A DNA stretch of 63,066 nt. Origin: Alphaproteobacteria bacterium. Its GTDB lineage: Bacteria; Pseudomonadota; Alphaproteobacteria; Rhizobiales; Hyphomicrobiaceae. A program made the translations under genes and the position numbers. Under the pieces are notes generated by a model. The model saw nothing but the letters and a program-made list of their open reading frames with translations, had not been told where the DNA came from and made no database searches. Where the stretch lies: positions 1 through 63,066 of the forward strand of contig JAHZKP010000042.1 of NCBI GenBank assembly GCA_022600345.1, given 5' to 3'. Below, in pieces: positions 54,982-63,066 of this stretch (position 1 is the first letter of the stretch; every line of letters begins with the position of its first letter).

Positions 54982-55752
54982 ATGGATTTTGAGATTGAAG
55001 CAGCCGGCTCACGTATCGGTAAGTTCTCCTCCCCCTTTCCCTTCGTTCGGGTTCCAGGCAGGGAGGCCCACGCAGCGCTAGGCAGCCTTCAACAAGCCCA
55101 CCAGGACGCCACTCCCGTCATCTGGGGCGCGGAGAATCAAGCCTCTTTGCTGTTCGACTTGTTTGATGAACCCACCCAGGCAAAACCAGTCGATAGCCTC
55201 ACCAGGGCAGCGAAGTTCGCCTCCGGCTGGGACGCATTGCGCAAGTATCGAGACGAGCAACGTGAAAAAACCCGTGCATTCTTCGAGTCGCAAGGCTGGG
55301 ATTATCCTCAAACCGAGGATGAGGCTGAAGAACCAGAAAACATCGAGGTGCCTCCGGGCACCGGCCCGCATGACGAATTGTTAGGCTTCCTCGATTACGG
55401 CACCGGCAGACCCCACGCCGAAGTGATCATCGGCATTATACCGACAGCACGGTGCTGGGAGGTTGCCGCCCACTTGAAGTATGGCGCCTGGAACGACTGT
55501 CCAGCGCCATATGTCCATGTCGCGCTGGCACGCGAGTGGCACGAGAGGTATGGCGCCCGCCTCGTCGTGAATACCGGCGACATCCTGGAATTCGAAGTTG
55601 AACGCCCCGTTCAGACCCTTGAAGAGGCCCGCGAACTGGTGCCGCTATTTGAGGACTATTGCTCCGATATCATTTATCAGGGTGTCGGCTCCCGCGAGGC
55701 CCTGGCCAGAACGCTCCATCGCGGCCGCTTCTGGTATTTCTGGTGGGACTGA
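54982..55752 (+). CDS. DUF4253 domain protein
   Basis: This is a 256-residue soluble protein. The C-terminal half (about 150-255) matches the DUF4253 pattern: PTARCWEVAAHLKYGAWNDC, LAREWHERYGARLV, and closing aromatic residues FWYFWWD. The acidic middle (about 105-125) looks like a linker. DUF4253 has no known biochemical role; it occurs in scattered bacteria, sometimes near immunity-type genes. It lies between the hupB terminator and tRNA-Val, a typical site for accessory genes. Confidence 0.75.
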   Translation: MDFEIEAAGSRIGKFSSPFPFVRVPGREAHAALGSLQQAHQDATPVIWGAENQASLLFDLFDEPTQAKPVDSLTRAAKFASGWDALRKYRDEQREKTRAFFESQGWDYPQTEDEAEEPENIEVPPGTGPHDELLGFLDYGTGRPHAEVIIGIIPTARCWEVAAHLKYGAWNDCPAPYVHVALAREWHERYGARLVVNTGDILEFEVERPVQTLEEARELVPLFEDYCSDIIYQGVGSREALARTLHRGRFWYFWWD

Positions 55753-55812
55753 GCATGTCGCACTTAAACGCTGTTGCAAGCCGCCGCTCAAGCAACTAGA
55801 AAGACATCTTCC

Positions 55813-55887
55813 GGGCGGTTAGCTCAGTGGTAGAGCGCCTCGTTTACACCGAGGATGTCGGGAGTTCGACCCTCTCACCGCCCACCA
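55813..55887 (+). tRNA. tRNA-Val (anticodon TAC)
   Basis: 75 nt. The acceptor is GGGCGGT/ACCGCCC, the anticodon stem CCTCG/CGAGG with loop TTTACAC gives TAC, the T-arm GGGAG/CTCTC is almost fully paired, and CCA is encoded. It is followed closely by palindromic repeats. Confidence 0.96.
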
Positions 55888-55908
55888 TTTTTTATTGGCG
55901 CTTCAGAT

Positions 55909-55939
55909 GCCCACCGCTTCGCGGCATCCGCGCCCTGAC
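55909..55939 (+). repeat. palindromic repeat shared, inverted, with the window end
   Basis: The 19 bp at 55921-55939 are the exact reverse complement of 63002-63020. The preceding GCCCACCGC (55909-55917) is the reverse complement of 63058-63066. Here only three bases separate the two parts. Confidence 0.7.
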
Positions 55940-55991
55940 AATTCTCCTCAAACGATTCTTTGGACATCTAAAGCTGGGACCGCAGCCCTGG

Positions 55992-56058
55992 CCGTCCTGC
56001 CGAAGGCGGGCAAGTAGACGAGTGGCCGCCCCGCCGGAGCGCTTTGCGCGTGAGGCAT
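55992..56058 (+). repeat. REP-like palindromic repeat, copy B
   Basis: It shares CCTGCCGAAGGCGGGCAA and the core GCCGGAGCGC...GCGCGTGAGGCAT with copy A (24291-24380). Confidence 0.75.
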
Positions 56059-56059
56059 C

Positions 56060-56110
56060 AGATGCTGGCCACCCACGCTTATTCTCCCATGCTGTCGTCC
56101 TTCCAGCATC
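56060..56110 (+). repeat. inverted repeat between REP copies
   Basis: GATGCTGG (56060-56067) and CCAGCATC (56103-56110) form an 8-bp stem whose loop lies between REP copies B and C, so the whole 55.9-56.2 kb gap is strongly structured. Confidence 0.55.
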
Positions 56111-56112
56111 CG

Positions 56113-56180
56113 GATCGCAAGGCGATCCCGGGCAAAAGCCCGCCCCGCCGGAGCGCTCATCAGGCGCGTGAGGCATAAAA
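56113..56180 (+). repeat. REP-like palindromic repeat, copy C
   Basis: It shares GATCGCAAGGCGATCC (compare GTCGCAAGGCGACC in copy A) and the core GCCGGAGCGC...GCGCGTGAGGCAT. Together with copies A and B it defines a dispersed family. No gene lies in 55888-56352. Confidence 0.75.
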
Positions 56181-56352
56181 CTGTTCCCCACGTCACATCT
56201 GAAGCGTCCGAATCGGTTCACACTGCGTTCAAGCGCCCCATCAGACAATCAATTCAATCGTGGATAAAGGCTGAACTGCCACTCCGCCTTGGACGCTTGC
56301 AGCGAGCATACTGCCCCCAACGGCGCTTAAGGCAGAACCGGAGAACCCAGGC

Positions 56353-56601
56353 ATGATGGACGACCAAAACACCCCGCCAACCGACGACCGCAGCCAAGCG
56401 GCCACCCAACAGCGCGAAGAAGCCGTCGGGACGCCACCCGAATATGCCGCAGAAGTGCCCCAGATCGACGGCAGCGTCGATGCATTGGTCGCCAATTTGC
56501 GTGCCGCCAAAGACCAACTGGCCGCCGTCCTGGATGGCGCGGGCAAGCCATCGTCCAGTTCCCGGGCGGACGACGAGAACGAAGATCGTTCAGCAGCCTA
56601 A
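56353..56601 (+). CDS. small acidic hypothetical protein
   Basis: This encodes 82 residues, hydrophilic and acidic, with a short helical stretch (VDALVANLRAAKDQLAAVL) between disordered ends. GGAG stands about ten bases before two consecutive ATG codons. It is not recognised as any family. It lies between the REP cluster and tRNA-Asp. Confidence 0.5.
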   Translation: MMDDQNTPPTDDRSQAATQQREEAVGTPPEYAAEVPQIDGSVDALVANLRAAKDQLAAVLDGAGKPSSSSRADDENEDRSAA

Positions 56602-56690
56602 AGTAACTCGCCAAACCCGCTTGACTTGGGTCTGGATAACACGTAGATCGGTCGGCCTACGAAGCACGCAGCCGATGCGTGCTTTGCATT

Positions 56691-56767
<77 letters not shown>

Positions 56768-57051
56768 GTCCCCATCGCGATCGAAATCGTCGATCAGCCC
56801 GGACTGGCCCGTGACCTGCAATCACTCTTCAAATTTCGCCGATACCCTTTCAGGCCCATAACGCCAATCCCATTTGCTTTGGGGGCCCGGTGCGGCAATC
56901 CTCCCAGTAATCCCAATAGCCTGTTTACGCCCCGCCTGTTGCATGCTCTTTTCTAAGCCTGTAGATCGGGTTCCACATCTTTTGCTGTAGGTTCCCAATC
57001 AATCTCGCCGGCATCCCGCCGGTCCTAACGGCACGCTGGGCAAATCGCACT

Positions 57052-57417
57052 ATGAATCAACTGCTCCTCGACTACCTCCCGATTGTCGTCTTCCTGGGGG
57101 TGGCGCTCGTCATCTCCGCCGCGCTCGTCATCGCGCCCTTCCTGGTCGCGATCCGCAACCCGGACCCCGAGAAGGTCTCCGCCTACGAGTGCGGGTTTGA
57201 AGCCTTTGACGATGCGCGCATGAAGTTCGATGTGCGGTTTTATCTGGTCTGTTTGCTGTTCATCATCTTCGACCTGGAAATCGCCTTTCTGTTCCCGTGG
57301 GCGGCCGCCTTCCGCGACATCGGGCTGTTCGGCTTCTGGTCCATGATGATATTCCTTGCCGTCCTTACAATCGGCTTCATTTACGAGTGGAAGAAGGGGG
57401 CCCTGGAATGGGATTGA
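57052..57417 (+). CDS. nuoA: NADH-quinone oxidoreductase subunit A
   Basis: This is a 121-residue inner-membrane subunit of complex I with three spans (about 9-31, 64-84, 90-112). The conserved loop [20 protein letters not shown] contains the Cys of the known conformational switch. It starts the nuo operon. Its last 10 bp overlap nuoB. Confidence 0.96.
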   Translation: MNQLLLDYLPIVVFLGVALVISAALVIAPFLVAIRNPDPEKVSAYECGFEAFDDARMKFDVRFYLVCLLFIIFDLEIAFLFPWAAAFRDIGLFGFWSMMIFLAVLTIGFIYEWKKGALEWD

Positions 57418-57974
57418 TCCTGCCGCCTGAGTTTCAGTTCGATACCGCCCGTGAGGGCGTTGCGGGTACGCCGGCCAAGGCCGACCCCTATCTGACCGAG
57501 ATCAACAACGAACTGGCCGATAAAGGTTTCCTGGTCACGACCACCGACGATCTGATCAACTGGGCGCGCACCGGCTCGCTGATGTGGATGACGTTCGGCC
57601 TGGCCTGCTGCGCCGTCGAGATGATGCAGGCCTCGATGCCGCGCTACGACGTCGAACGCTTCGGCTTTGCGCCCCGCGCTTCGCCCCGCCAGTCCGATGT
57701 CATGATTGTCGCCGGCACGCTGACCAACAAGATGGCACCCGCAATGCGCAAGGTCTACGACCAGATGCCCGAGCCGCGCTACGTCATCTCGATGGGCTCC
57801 TGCGCAAATGGCGGCGGCTACTACCACTATTCGTATTCCGTCGTGCGCGGCTGCGACCGTGTCGTACCCGTCGATGTCTATGTCCCCGGCTGCCCGCCGA
57901 CCGCAGAGGCGCTGGTCTACGGTATCCTGCTGCTACAACGCAAGATCCGCCGCACCGGCACCATCGCCCGCTGA
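57408..57974 (+). CDS. nuoB: NADH-quinone oxidoreductase subunit B
   Basis: This 188-residue subunit carries the terminal iron-sulfur cluster N2 of complex I. The four cluster cysteines are visible: the tandem pair Cys67-Cys68 in GLACCAVEM, and later cysteines in [10 protein letters not shown] and [13 protein letters not shown] 57408 is inside the end of nuoA with AAGAAGGGGG upstream; a longer in-frame reading from 57297 is not supported. Confidence 0.97.
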   Translation: MGLILPPEFQFDTAREGVAGTPAKADPYLTEINNELADKGFLVTTTDDLINWARTGSLMWMTFGLACCAVEMMQASMPRYDVERFGFAPRASPRQSDVMIVAGTLTNKMAPAMRKVYDQMPEPRYVISMGSCANGGGYYHYSYSVVRGCDRVVPVDVYVPGCPPTAEALVYGILLLQRKIRRTGTIAR

Positions 57975-58035
57975 TAAAGCCACCAGGCGCGTCGCACCAA
58001 TTGAGTGCCGAGGCGTCCCAACAGGCCTGGAACGA

Positions 58036-58656
58036 ATGCAAGAAGATACGCTTGAAGACCTCGGCGAATACCTCAGCAGCAAGATGGCAGTCGCCTATCT
58101 GGGCTCACACGTCGCCCATGGCGAACTGACCGTCGATGTCACCCGCGATCAGATCACGCAGGTCCTGAAGTTTCTCCGCGACGACGCGCGCTGCAAATTT
58201 GAAGTCCTGATCGATATATGCGGCGTCGATTGGCCGGCCCGCGAGTACCGCTTTGACGTTGTCTATCACCTGCTCAGCCCGCGCAACAATCAGCGCATTC
58301 GAGTCAAACTGCAAACAAGCGAAACGGCTGCCGTCCCCAGCGTTATCGATGTCTTCTCGGCTGCCAACTGGTTCGAGCGCGAAGCCTACGACATGTACGG
58401 CATTTTATTCTCCGACCATCCCGACCTGCGCCGCCTGTTGACCGACTACGGTTTCCAGGGCCACCCGTTGCGCAAGGACTTCCCGCTCACGGGCTACGTC
58501 GAAGTCCGCTACGACGATGAAAAGAAGCGCGTTGTCTATGAGCCGGTGAAACTCAACCAGGAATTCCGCTCGTTCGATTTCGAAAGCCCGTGGGAAGGCG
58601 CCGACTACGTGCTGCCTGGCGATGAAAAGGCATCCGGCGCCAACGGCAAGGCGTGA
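58036..58656 (+). CDS. nuoC: NADH-quinone oxidoreductase subunit C
   Basis: This is a 206-residue peripheral-arm subunit (30-kDa type). The signature [12 protein letters not shown] and [23 protein letters not shown] is complete. ATG 58036 gives the usual length; a longer frame beginning at 57808 overlaps nuoB and is not believable. It is separate from nuoD, as in most alphaproteobacteria. Confidence 0.96.
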   Translation: MQEDTLEDLGEYLSSKMAVAYLGSHVAHGELTVDVTRDQITQVLKFLRDDARCKFEVLIDICGVDWPAREYRFDVVYHLLSPRNNQRIRVKLQTSETAAVPSVIDVFSAANWFEREAYDMYGILFSDHPDLRRLLTDYGFQGHPLRKDFPLTGYVEVRYDDEKKRVVYEPVKLNQEFRSFDFESPWEGADYVLPGDEKASGANGKA

Positions 58657-58660
58657 GAGC

Positions 58661-59098
58661 ATGAAAGACACGTTGCAGCCAGGCATCGAAGCCGAGTTCC
58701 AGTTCCTGGTTCCCGAATCGAAAACTGTGCCCGCCCTCTATCCTGAATCGGCTGACTTCCAATCCATGCCAGCCGTGTTCGCAACCGGCTTCCACGTCGG
58801 ACTGATGGAGTGGGCAGCATTGGAAGCCCTCAAGCCGCACATGGATGAGGGCGAGGGCTCGCTCGGCATTCATGTCAACGTTTCGCACACAGGCGCAACG
58901 CTTCCCGGCCAGACGATCACGGTCAGCGCCAAATGCACAGCCGTCGAAGGCCGCAGAATCACATTCGACGTCAAGGCTCACGACGGCATCGAACCAATCG
59001 GCGAAGGCACACATCAACGCATGGTCGTGCCCTGGGACCGTTTTAAATCGAAAGTCAATCAGAAGGCTGCTGCGGCAGGAGTTGCAGGGCTCGAGTGA
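58661..59098 (+). CDS. hot-dog fold thioesterase (FlK-like)
   Basis: This is a 145-residue thioesterase of the fluoroacetyl-CoA thioesterase-like hot-dog family. The pattern AVFATGFHVGLMEWAALEAL supplies the Thr and Glu seen in FlK-type enzymes, and HVNVSHTGATLPGQ supplies the active-site His. It likely cleaves a short acyl-CoA. It begins 4 bp after nuoC and so is cotranscribed inside the nuo operon, although it is not a complex I subunit. Confidence 0.85.
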   Translation: MKDTLQPGIEAEFQFLVPESKTVPALYPESADFQSMPAVFATGFHVGLMEWAALEALKPHMDEGEGSLGIHVNVSHTGATLPGQTITVSAKCTAVEGRRITFDVKAHDGIEPIGEGTHQRMVVPWDRFKSKVNQKAAAAGVAGLE

Positions 59099-59104
59099 GA
59101 TTAG

Positions 59105-59146
59105 TGAGTAGTGAGTAGTGAGTGGTGATTAGCGAATAGTGAGTGG
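59105..59146 (+). repeat. heptanucleotide tandem repeat upstream of the four-helix-bundle gene
   Basis: Six tandem 7-bp units (TGAGTAG twice, TGAGTGG, TGATTAG, CGAATAG, TGAGTGG). The last unit contains the GTG start codon of the next gene. An inverted copy (CTAATCACTACTCACTA) lies at 59525-59541. Confidence 0.9.
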
Positions 59147-59507
59147 TGTCGTAAAATCGTATAGGGACCTGCTCGTTTGGCAGAAGGCTATGGACTTGGC
59201 GGAATCCTGCTACCGAATAACGGCAGGATTTCCACGAGAGGAACGCTACGGTTTGACAACTCAAATTCGGCGCGCCGCTGCATCGATCGCCGCCAACATT
59301 GCTGAAGGCCAAGGGAGAGAGCAAACGAAGGTATTCATTCAGTTCCTCCGTGTAGCCCAAGGGTCATTGAAAGAAGTGGAAACCCACCTTTTACTGAGCC
59401 AGCGGGTGGATCTGGTCGAAAACGGGAATGCGGAAGCGCTTCTACAAGATTGCGACGAACTAGGCCGGATGTTGCGCGCACTCATCCGAAGTCTGGACCA
59501 ACGCTAA
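59139..59507 (+). CDS. four-helix-bundle protein (S23/IVP family)
   Basis: This is a 122-residue protein of the four-helix-bundle (23S rRNA intervening-sequence protein, TIGR02436) family. Signature residues are YRDLLVWQKAMDLAE, FPREERYGLTTQIRRAAASI and NIAEGQGR. Members form pentameric bundles and sit in 23S rRNA insertions or as solitary, apparently mobile genes; their function is unsettled. The GTG start at 59139 lies inside the heptamer repeat, and an inverted repeat follows the gene, so gene plus repeats look like one inserted unit within the nuo operon. Confidence 0.9.
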   Translation: MSGVVKSYRDLLVWQKAMDLAESCYRITAGFPREERYGLTTQIRRAAASIAANIAEGQGREQTKVFIQFLRVAQGSLKEVETHLLLSQRVDLVENGNAEALLQDCDELGRMLRALIRSLDQR

Positions 59508-59524
59508 CAAGGTAATCGTCCAGA

Positions 59525-59541
59525 CTAATCACTACTCACTA
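59525..59541 (-). repeat. inverted copy of the heptamer repeat downstream of the four-helix-bundle gene
   Basis: CTAATCACTACTCACTA is the reverse complement of units found at 59105-59146, so the gene is bracketed by inverted repeats. Confidence 0.8.
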
Positions 59542-59585
59542 TTTACAATTCACTCAGCAACGACAGCCACGAGCACGAGGCACCC

Positions 59586-60776
59586 ATGCCTGAAACAGAT
59601 ATTCGCCAGTTCAACATCAACTTCGGACCCCAGCACCCTGCAGCACACGGCGTGCTACGCCTCGTGCTCGAACTGGATGGCGAGGTCGTCGAGCGCGTTG
59701 ATCCGCACGTCGGCCTCCTGCACCGCGGCACCGAAAAGCTGATCGAGCACAAGACGTATCTTCAGGCCATCGGCTATTTCGACCGCCTCGATTACGTCGC
59801 GCCGATGAACCAGGAGCACGCCTTCTGCCTGGCTGCCGAACGCCTGCTGGGCCTCGAAATCCCAGCGCGCGCCAGCTATATCCGCGTGCTCTATTCCGAG
59901 ATCGGCCGCATCCTGTCCCACATCCTGAACGTCACCACGCAGGCGATGGATGTTGGTGCGCTGACCCCGCCACTGTGGGGCTTCGAAGAACGCGAAAAAC
60001 TGATGGTGTTTTATGAGCGCGCTTCAGGCTCGCGCATGCACGCCAAGTATTTCCGCCTCGGCGGAGTGCATCAGGATCTGCCGCCTGAACTGATCGACGA
60101 CATCTACGACTGGTGCGACCCGTTCCTGAAGGTCTGCGACGATATCGAGGGACTGCTGACCAATAACCGTATCTTCAAGCAGCGCAACGTCGACATCGGC
60201 GTCATCACGTTGAAGGAAGGCTTCGACCTCGGCTTCTCGGGCGTCATGGTCCGCGGCTCAGGCGCCGCCTGGGACTTGCGCAAATCGCAACCCTACGAGC
60301 GCTACGAAGAATTCGACTTCGACATTCCCATCGGCAAGAACGGCGATTGCTACGACCGCTACCTGATCCGCATGGAAGAAATGCGCCAGTCCGTGCGCAT
60401 CATGAAGCAGGCTTGCGATAAGCTTCGCTCGCCTGAAGGAGCCGGTCCCTACGCCGCCGTCGATAAGAAAGTCGTGCCGCCGACGCGCAGCGAAATGAAG
60501 CGCTCCATGGAAGGCCTGATCCACCACTTCAAGCTCTACACCGAAGGCGTCCACGTCCCCGAAGGCGAAGTCTATGCCGCCGTCGAAGCGCCAAAGGGCG
60601 AGTTCGGCGTCTACCTTGTGTCCGATGGTTCCAACAAACCCTACCGCTGCAAGATCCGCGCGCCCGGCTTCCCGCATCTGGCCGCTATGGATTTCATGAA
60701 CCGCGGCCACATGCTCGCCGACGTCTCGGCAATCATCGGCTCACTCGATATCGTGTTTGGCGAAATCGATCGGTAG
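59586..60776 (+). CDS. nuoD: NADH-quinone oxidoreductase subunit D
   Basis: This is a 396-residue 49-kDa subunit of complex I that lines the quinone site with NuoB. The conserved [14 protein letters not shown] (quinone-binding His region), HRGTEKLIE and the C-terminal FGEIDR are present and full length. Downstream, nuoE does not follow directly: a leftward accessory gene intervenes. Confidence 0.97.
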   Translation: MPETDIRQFNINFGPQHPAAHGVLRLVLELDGEVVERVDPHVGLLHRGTEKLIEHKTYLQAIGYFDRLDYVAPMNQEHAFCLAAERLLGLEIPARASYIRVLYSEIGRILSHILNVTTQAMDVGALTPPLWGFEEREKLMVFYERASGSRMHAKYFRLGGVHQDLPPELIDDIYDWCDPFLKVCDDIEGLLTNNRIFKQRNVDIGVITLKEGFDLGFSGVMVRGSGAAWDLRKSQPYERYEEFDFDIPIGKNGDCYDRYLIRMEEMRQSVRIMKQACDKLRSPEGAGPYAAVDKKVVPPTRSEMKRSMEGLIHHFKLYTEGVHVPEGEVYAAVEAPKGEFGVYLVSDGSNKPYRCKIRAPGFPHLAAMDFMNRGHMLADVSAIIGSLDIVFGEIDR

Positions 60777-60948
60777 GGGTGGGACGGGGCGGCGTTGCCC
60801 GAAAGCGGAAGCAGGTGCTACCGCTGTTTGGGTGCGAGCTGCACCTAAAACTGATGGAAATTTCTATTTTGGCCCGAAGTAGTCGCATGATGTTGGAGCC
60901 CACGTAACCAATTACATTGACTGCTTCGGATGCGACCAGCATTTAGAC

Positions 60949-62400
60949 TTAAACATCCGACGCTGACACATGAATATCTGTGGTTGCAAGCATGAATTGC
61001 CCCGAACGAATAGTGACCGTCCACAGCCCTTCAACGTCAAACTTTGCCCCTATTGGGTGAATCCATTGTCCGTGGCAAGTATGAAGTCCGTCGCTTGGAA
61101 TAATCAGGTTTGCGCAAGATACTTCTTGCCCAAGCGGATTCGTCAATGTCAGGAAAATGCCTCGGGAGGATTGGCCATTTAATGTTCGCCATCTTGCGCT
61201 TACTACAACCGTAAATTGAGCGTCCGTGGGCAGCATCGGGAACTTGAGATTGGTCCAATCACCGCCGAGCACATACAATAACCCGTCCCGGTTTTCGGCC
61301 CCATTGACCGCCATCAAGCTTTGAATACGGAATCCGTCGTTGATATCAGTTAATGAGAGCTCGACCGTTCCCTCTGGTAGAGTGCTTCCTGCCGAAGCTG
61401 CGCCAATCCCACCCTTAGCCCTCACTGTTCGCAGCACAGTGCCGTCATGTTTCAAAAAGCGCAGCACGGTATCGTCACCACTGATGCCGTGTTGACCTGG
61501 CATTGACGCGCCAACTCCGCCTTTGCCTATTTCGACTTCAATGCGATCAAACCCGGCGGTGCGCAGGGCAACAAGGTCGAAAACACCACGAACGAGCTCA
61601 CCACCACCACCGCCGTCACCTCCGCGCAAGTTGTCACCACTAGCGCCCGCTCCGCCCCCGCCCGAACCTGGGGCACGACCATCGGGGCATACAATCGGGT
61701 CGGACAAGCCGTCGTTGAGCACGACCGACGCGTCGGCATCGGCGAATGGTACAGTGAACTCGCCATCGACAATGCGCTTTCCTCCTCCGTCACCGCCGTG
61801 CCCCCCGGAAGCGTTCCTGCCAATTGCTCCACCGCCCCCGCCGCCCGCTCCGGGAGCCGCGCCACCCTTGCCTCCAAGTGAGATTGTTGAGTTGTTGACG
61901 GCTATTTCGACCTGCGAGAATGAAGCTTCGGCAGCATCTGTTGTCATTTGATCATCCAATATCCAACCTTGCTGGATCTTGTCAAAGTCAGCCAGTTGCC
62001 GCGCCTTCCATTCGCGCAACGTCGTAGCTGGATATGATCTTCGAGTCAGACTGTCATCAATTGCCGCAGCATGCTCGACGCACATGAGTATCAAATTGGT
62101 CTCCGAGCGATTGTCACTTTCCGATTGCTGCGGATCCCAACGCGGCCCTCCCTCTCGCCGCGCATGGATGTGACACACACGGGAATTGAGAGTTCTAACG
62201 CCGGTGAATTCATCAAGGCGATACAGTGGCCGTGGGCAATCCTTGAATCCGCACCGGAATGCATGGGCATAGAGGTATTTAATTGTCGCGTCGGTTGGTC
62301 GTGGGTGTTCGAGCATGGAGCAATAACTTTGTTTTGGCCGCACATCGGCTTGCCAGCAATTCCCGTGCCGTTGGTCAAGAGCCGAACGTAACCCGTACAC
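60949..62400 (-). CDS. HNH nuclease fused to a glycine-rich and beta-sandwich C-terminal region
   Basis: This encodes up to 483 residues; the start may be ATG 62316 (residue 29). The N-terminal HNH-type zinc motif has Cys50-x4-Cys55, C76-H-I-H79, Asn102 in TNLILMC and His110 in CVEHAAAID; the second His of the usual HH pair is Ala. Residues about 175-270 are very glycine-rich (GGKGGAAPGAGGGGG, then GGDGGGG), as in phage-fibre or polyglycine sandwich domains. The C-terminal 130 residues look like an Ig-like beta sandwich. The gene is AT-richer than its neighbours and opposite to the nuo genes. A role in defence is possible; the fusion is unfamiliar to me. Confidence 0.65.
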   Translation of the reverse strand: MYGLRSALDQRHGNCWQADVRPKQSYCSMLEHPRPTDATIKYLYAHAFRCGFKDCPRPLYRLDEFTGVRTLNSRVCHIHARREGGPRWDPQQSESDNRSETNLILMCVEHAAAIDDSLTRRSYPATTLREWKARQLADFDKIQQGWILDDQMTTDAAEASFSQVEIAVNNSTISLGGKGGAAPGAGGGGGGAIGRNASGGHGGDGGGKRIVDGEFTVPFADADASVVLNDGLSDPIVCPDGRAPGSGGGGAGASGDNLRGGDGGGGGELVRGVFDLVALRTAGFDRIEVEIGKGGVGASMPGQHGISGDDTVLRFLKHDGTVLRTVRAKGGIGAASAGSTLPEGTVELSLTDINDGFRIQSLMAVNGAENRDGLLYVLGGDWTNLKFPMLPTDAQFTVVVSARWRTLNGQSSRGIFLTLTNPLGQEVSCANLIIPSDGLHTCHGQWIHPIGAKFDVEGLWTVTIRSGQFMLATTDIHVSASDV

Positions 62401-62587
62401 AATATCTCAGCGGGAACAATCTCTGCCAGCCCTCCTCGCCTCCCTGAACAACAGCTAACAACCTCATTCAGATTCAATTCAACCGACATCTTCCAAGGTG
62501 GGTTTCAACACGGGCCGGGCAGAGAGAATTTTCTCAAGGGGTGGCTTCGTGGGAGTGAAACGAAAAACCCGCCAAGGAAGATTTCAA

Positions 62588-62995
62588 ATGTTGAAACTCA
62601 TTTTGACCACCATGACAGCAGGCGTCCTTCTCGCAGCCAGCTATATGCCATCCGCCGCCCACGGCAGCTCCAACACCACCCGGTATTCCACCCAAGCCGG
62701 CCACCATCAGCCCGTCCATGACCGCTCGATAAACGACCGCCAGGCCCGGCAGCAAAAGGCCATCGAACGTGGCCGCCGCTCGGGCCGGATCACATGGCGC
62801 GAAGGCCGCAAGCTTCGCCGCGAACAAAAGCGCATCGCGCGGCTGGAAGACTACTTCCGCAACAGCGACCGCCGGCTCGACAGGTTCGAACGCCACGTTC
62901 TGCATATCGTCTTGGATGCCGCCAGGGATCATATCCGCGCCCAGAAGCGCGACGGCCAACGCCGCTGGTCGTCCCTGCCTCGCTTCGGACGCTGA
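62588..62995 (+). CDS. secreted small basic protein, function unknown
   Basis: This is a 135-residue exported protein. ATG 62588 is favoured by AAGGAAG upstream and by the signal peptide that follows, cleaved near SAAHG. The mature part is rich in Arg and Gln. It has a helical segment ERGRRSGRITWREGRKLRREQ that resembles short repeats of small periplasmic alphaproteobacterial proteins. An upstream in-frame start (62498) would bury the signal peptide. No family name can be given. Confidence 0.6.
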   Translation: MLKLILTTMTAGVLLAASYMPSAAHGSSNTTRYSTQAGHHQPVHDRSINDRQARQQKAIERGRRSGRITWREGRKLRREQKRIARLEDYFRNSDRRLDRFERHVLHIVLDAARDHIRAQKRDGQRRWSSLPRFGR

Positions 62996-63001
62996 CAAAT
63001 C

Positions 63002-63066
63002 GTCAGGGCGCGGATGCCGCCCACACGACTTCAGGAAGTGTGGGTCGCCGAGAACCAGCGGTGGGC
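63002..63066 (+). repeat. palindromic element truncated by the window end
   Basis: Its ends match 55909-55939 in inverted orientation. Here the two parts are separated by 37 nt that contain a nested stem (CCCACAC...GTGTGGG with inner ACTT/AAGT). The true right boundary lies beyond this window. Confidence 0.6.

Noticed and set aside
59105-59146. Regular short repeats resembling a CRISPR array
   Set aside because: Units are 7 bp with no spacers and no cas genes; this is a simple tandem repeat.

Overview
This window reads as a chromosomal segment of an alphaproteobacterium, most likely order Hyphomicrobiales. The signs are Rhizobiales-type porins, CckA beside a FliO-like gene, a DksA with a single zinc-finger cysteine, the tig-clpP-clpX-lon-hupB run, and nuoA-nuoD preceded by a tRNA. 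Coding density is high and G+C is high by eye. The exception is an AT-richer block at about 25.0-28.9 kb, with a smaller one at 61-62.4 kb. Glycine methylation genes hint at a marine or salt-exposed lifestyle. No rRNA, CRISPR array or complete IS element was seen.

Layout. 0.2-9.5 kb (minus strand): a lipoprotein, a CoxE-like VWA protein, two tandem porins, a TIGR01620/YcjX pair and a MoxR ATPase, then a probable small RNA. 10.3-23.9 kb: dksA, a periplasmic-binding-protein/pentameric-channel fusion, a giant MscS channel, fliO and cckA back to back, and small envelope proteins with a secreted VWA protein and a DMT exporter. 24.1-29.1 kb: tRNA-Lys with a duplicated 3' end, a DnaQ-fold exonuclease, and an AT-rich operon of a Nudix-macro protein and a membrane patatin that looks like a defence or stress islet.

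29.1-41.4 kb is the most striking part. Glycine/sarcosine and sarcosine/dimethylglycine methyltransferases, which together make glycine betaine, are divergent from a 2460-residue TE-A-PCP-KS-AT-KR-ACP megasynthase. Two translationally close genes follow it: a carnitine/choline acyltransferase and an HSL-type esterase. The adenylation pocket lacks the Asp that binds an alpha-amino group and is aromatic instead. Loading glycine betaine, one malonyl extension and one ketoreduction would give exactly carnitine. I propose a de novo carnitine or acylcarnitine assembly line; this is inference from domain logic and context, not proof.

41.5-47.3 kb: pirin, an acyltransferase, a cysteine synthase/mercaptopyruvate sulfurtransferase operon, an outer-membrane barrel with an EF-hand loop, and tRNA-Leu. 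47.4-54.9 kb: the proteostasis cluster tig, clpP, clpX, lon (with a candidate heat-shock promoter) and hupB. 55-63 kb: a DUF4253 gene, tRNA-Val, tRNA-Asp and nuoA-nuoB-nuoC-thioesterase-nuoD. That respiratory operon is interrupted by a four-helix-bundle element with heptamer repeats and followed by an opposite-strand HNH/glycine-rich protein. A short palindromic repeat family lies downstream of two of the tRNAs, and a separate palindrome is shared with the window end.
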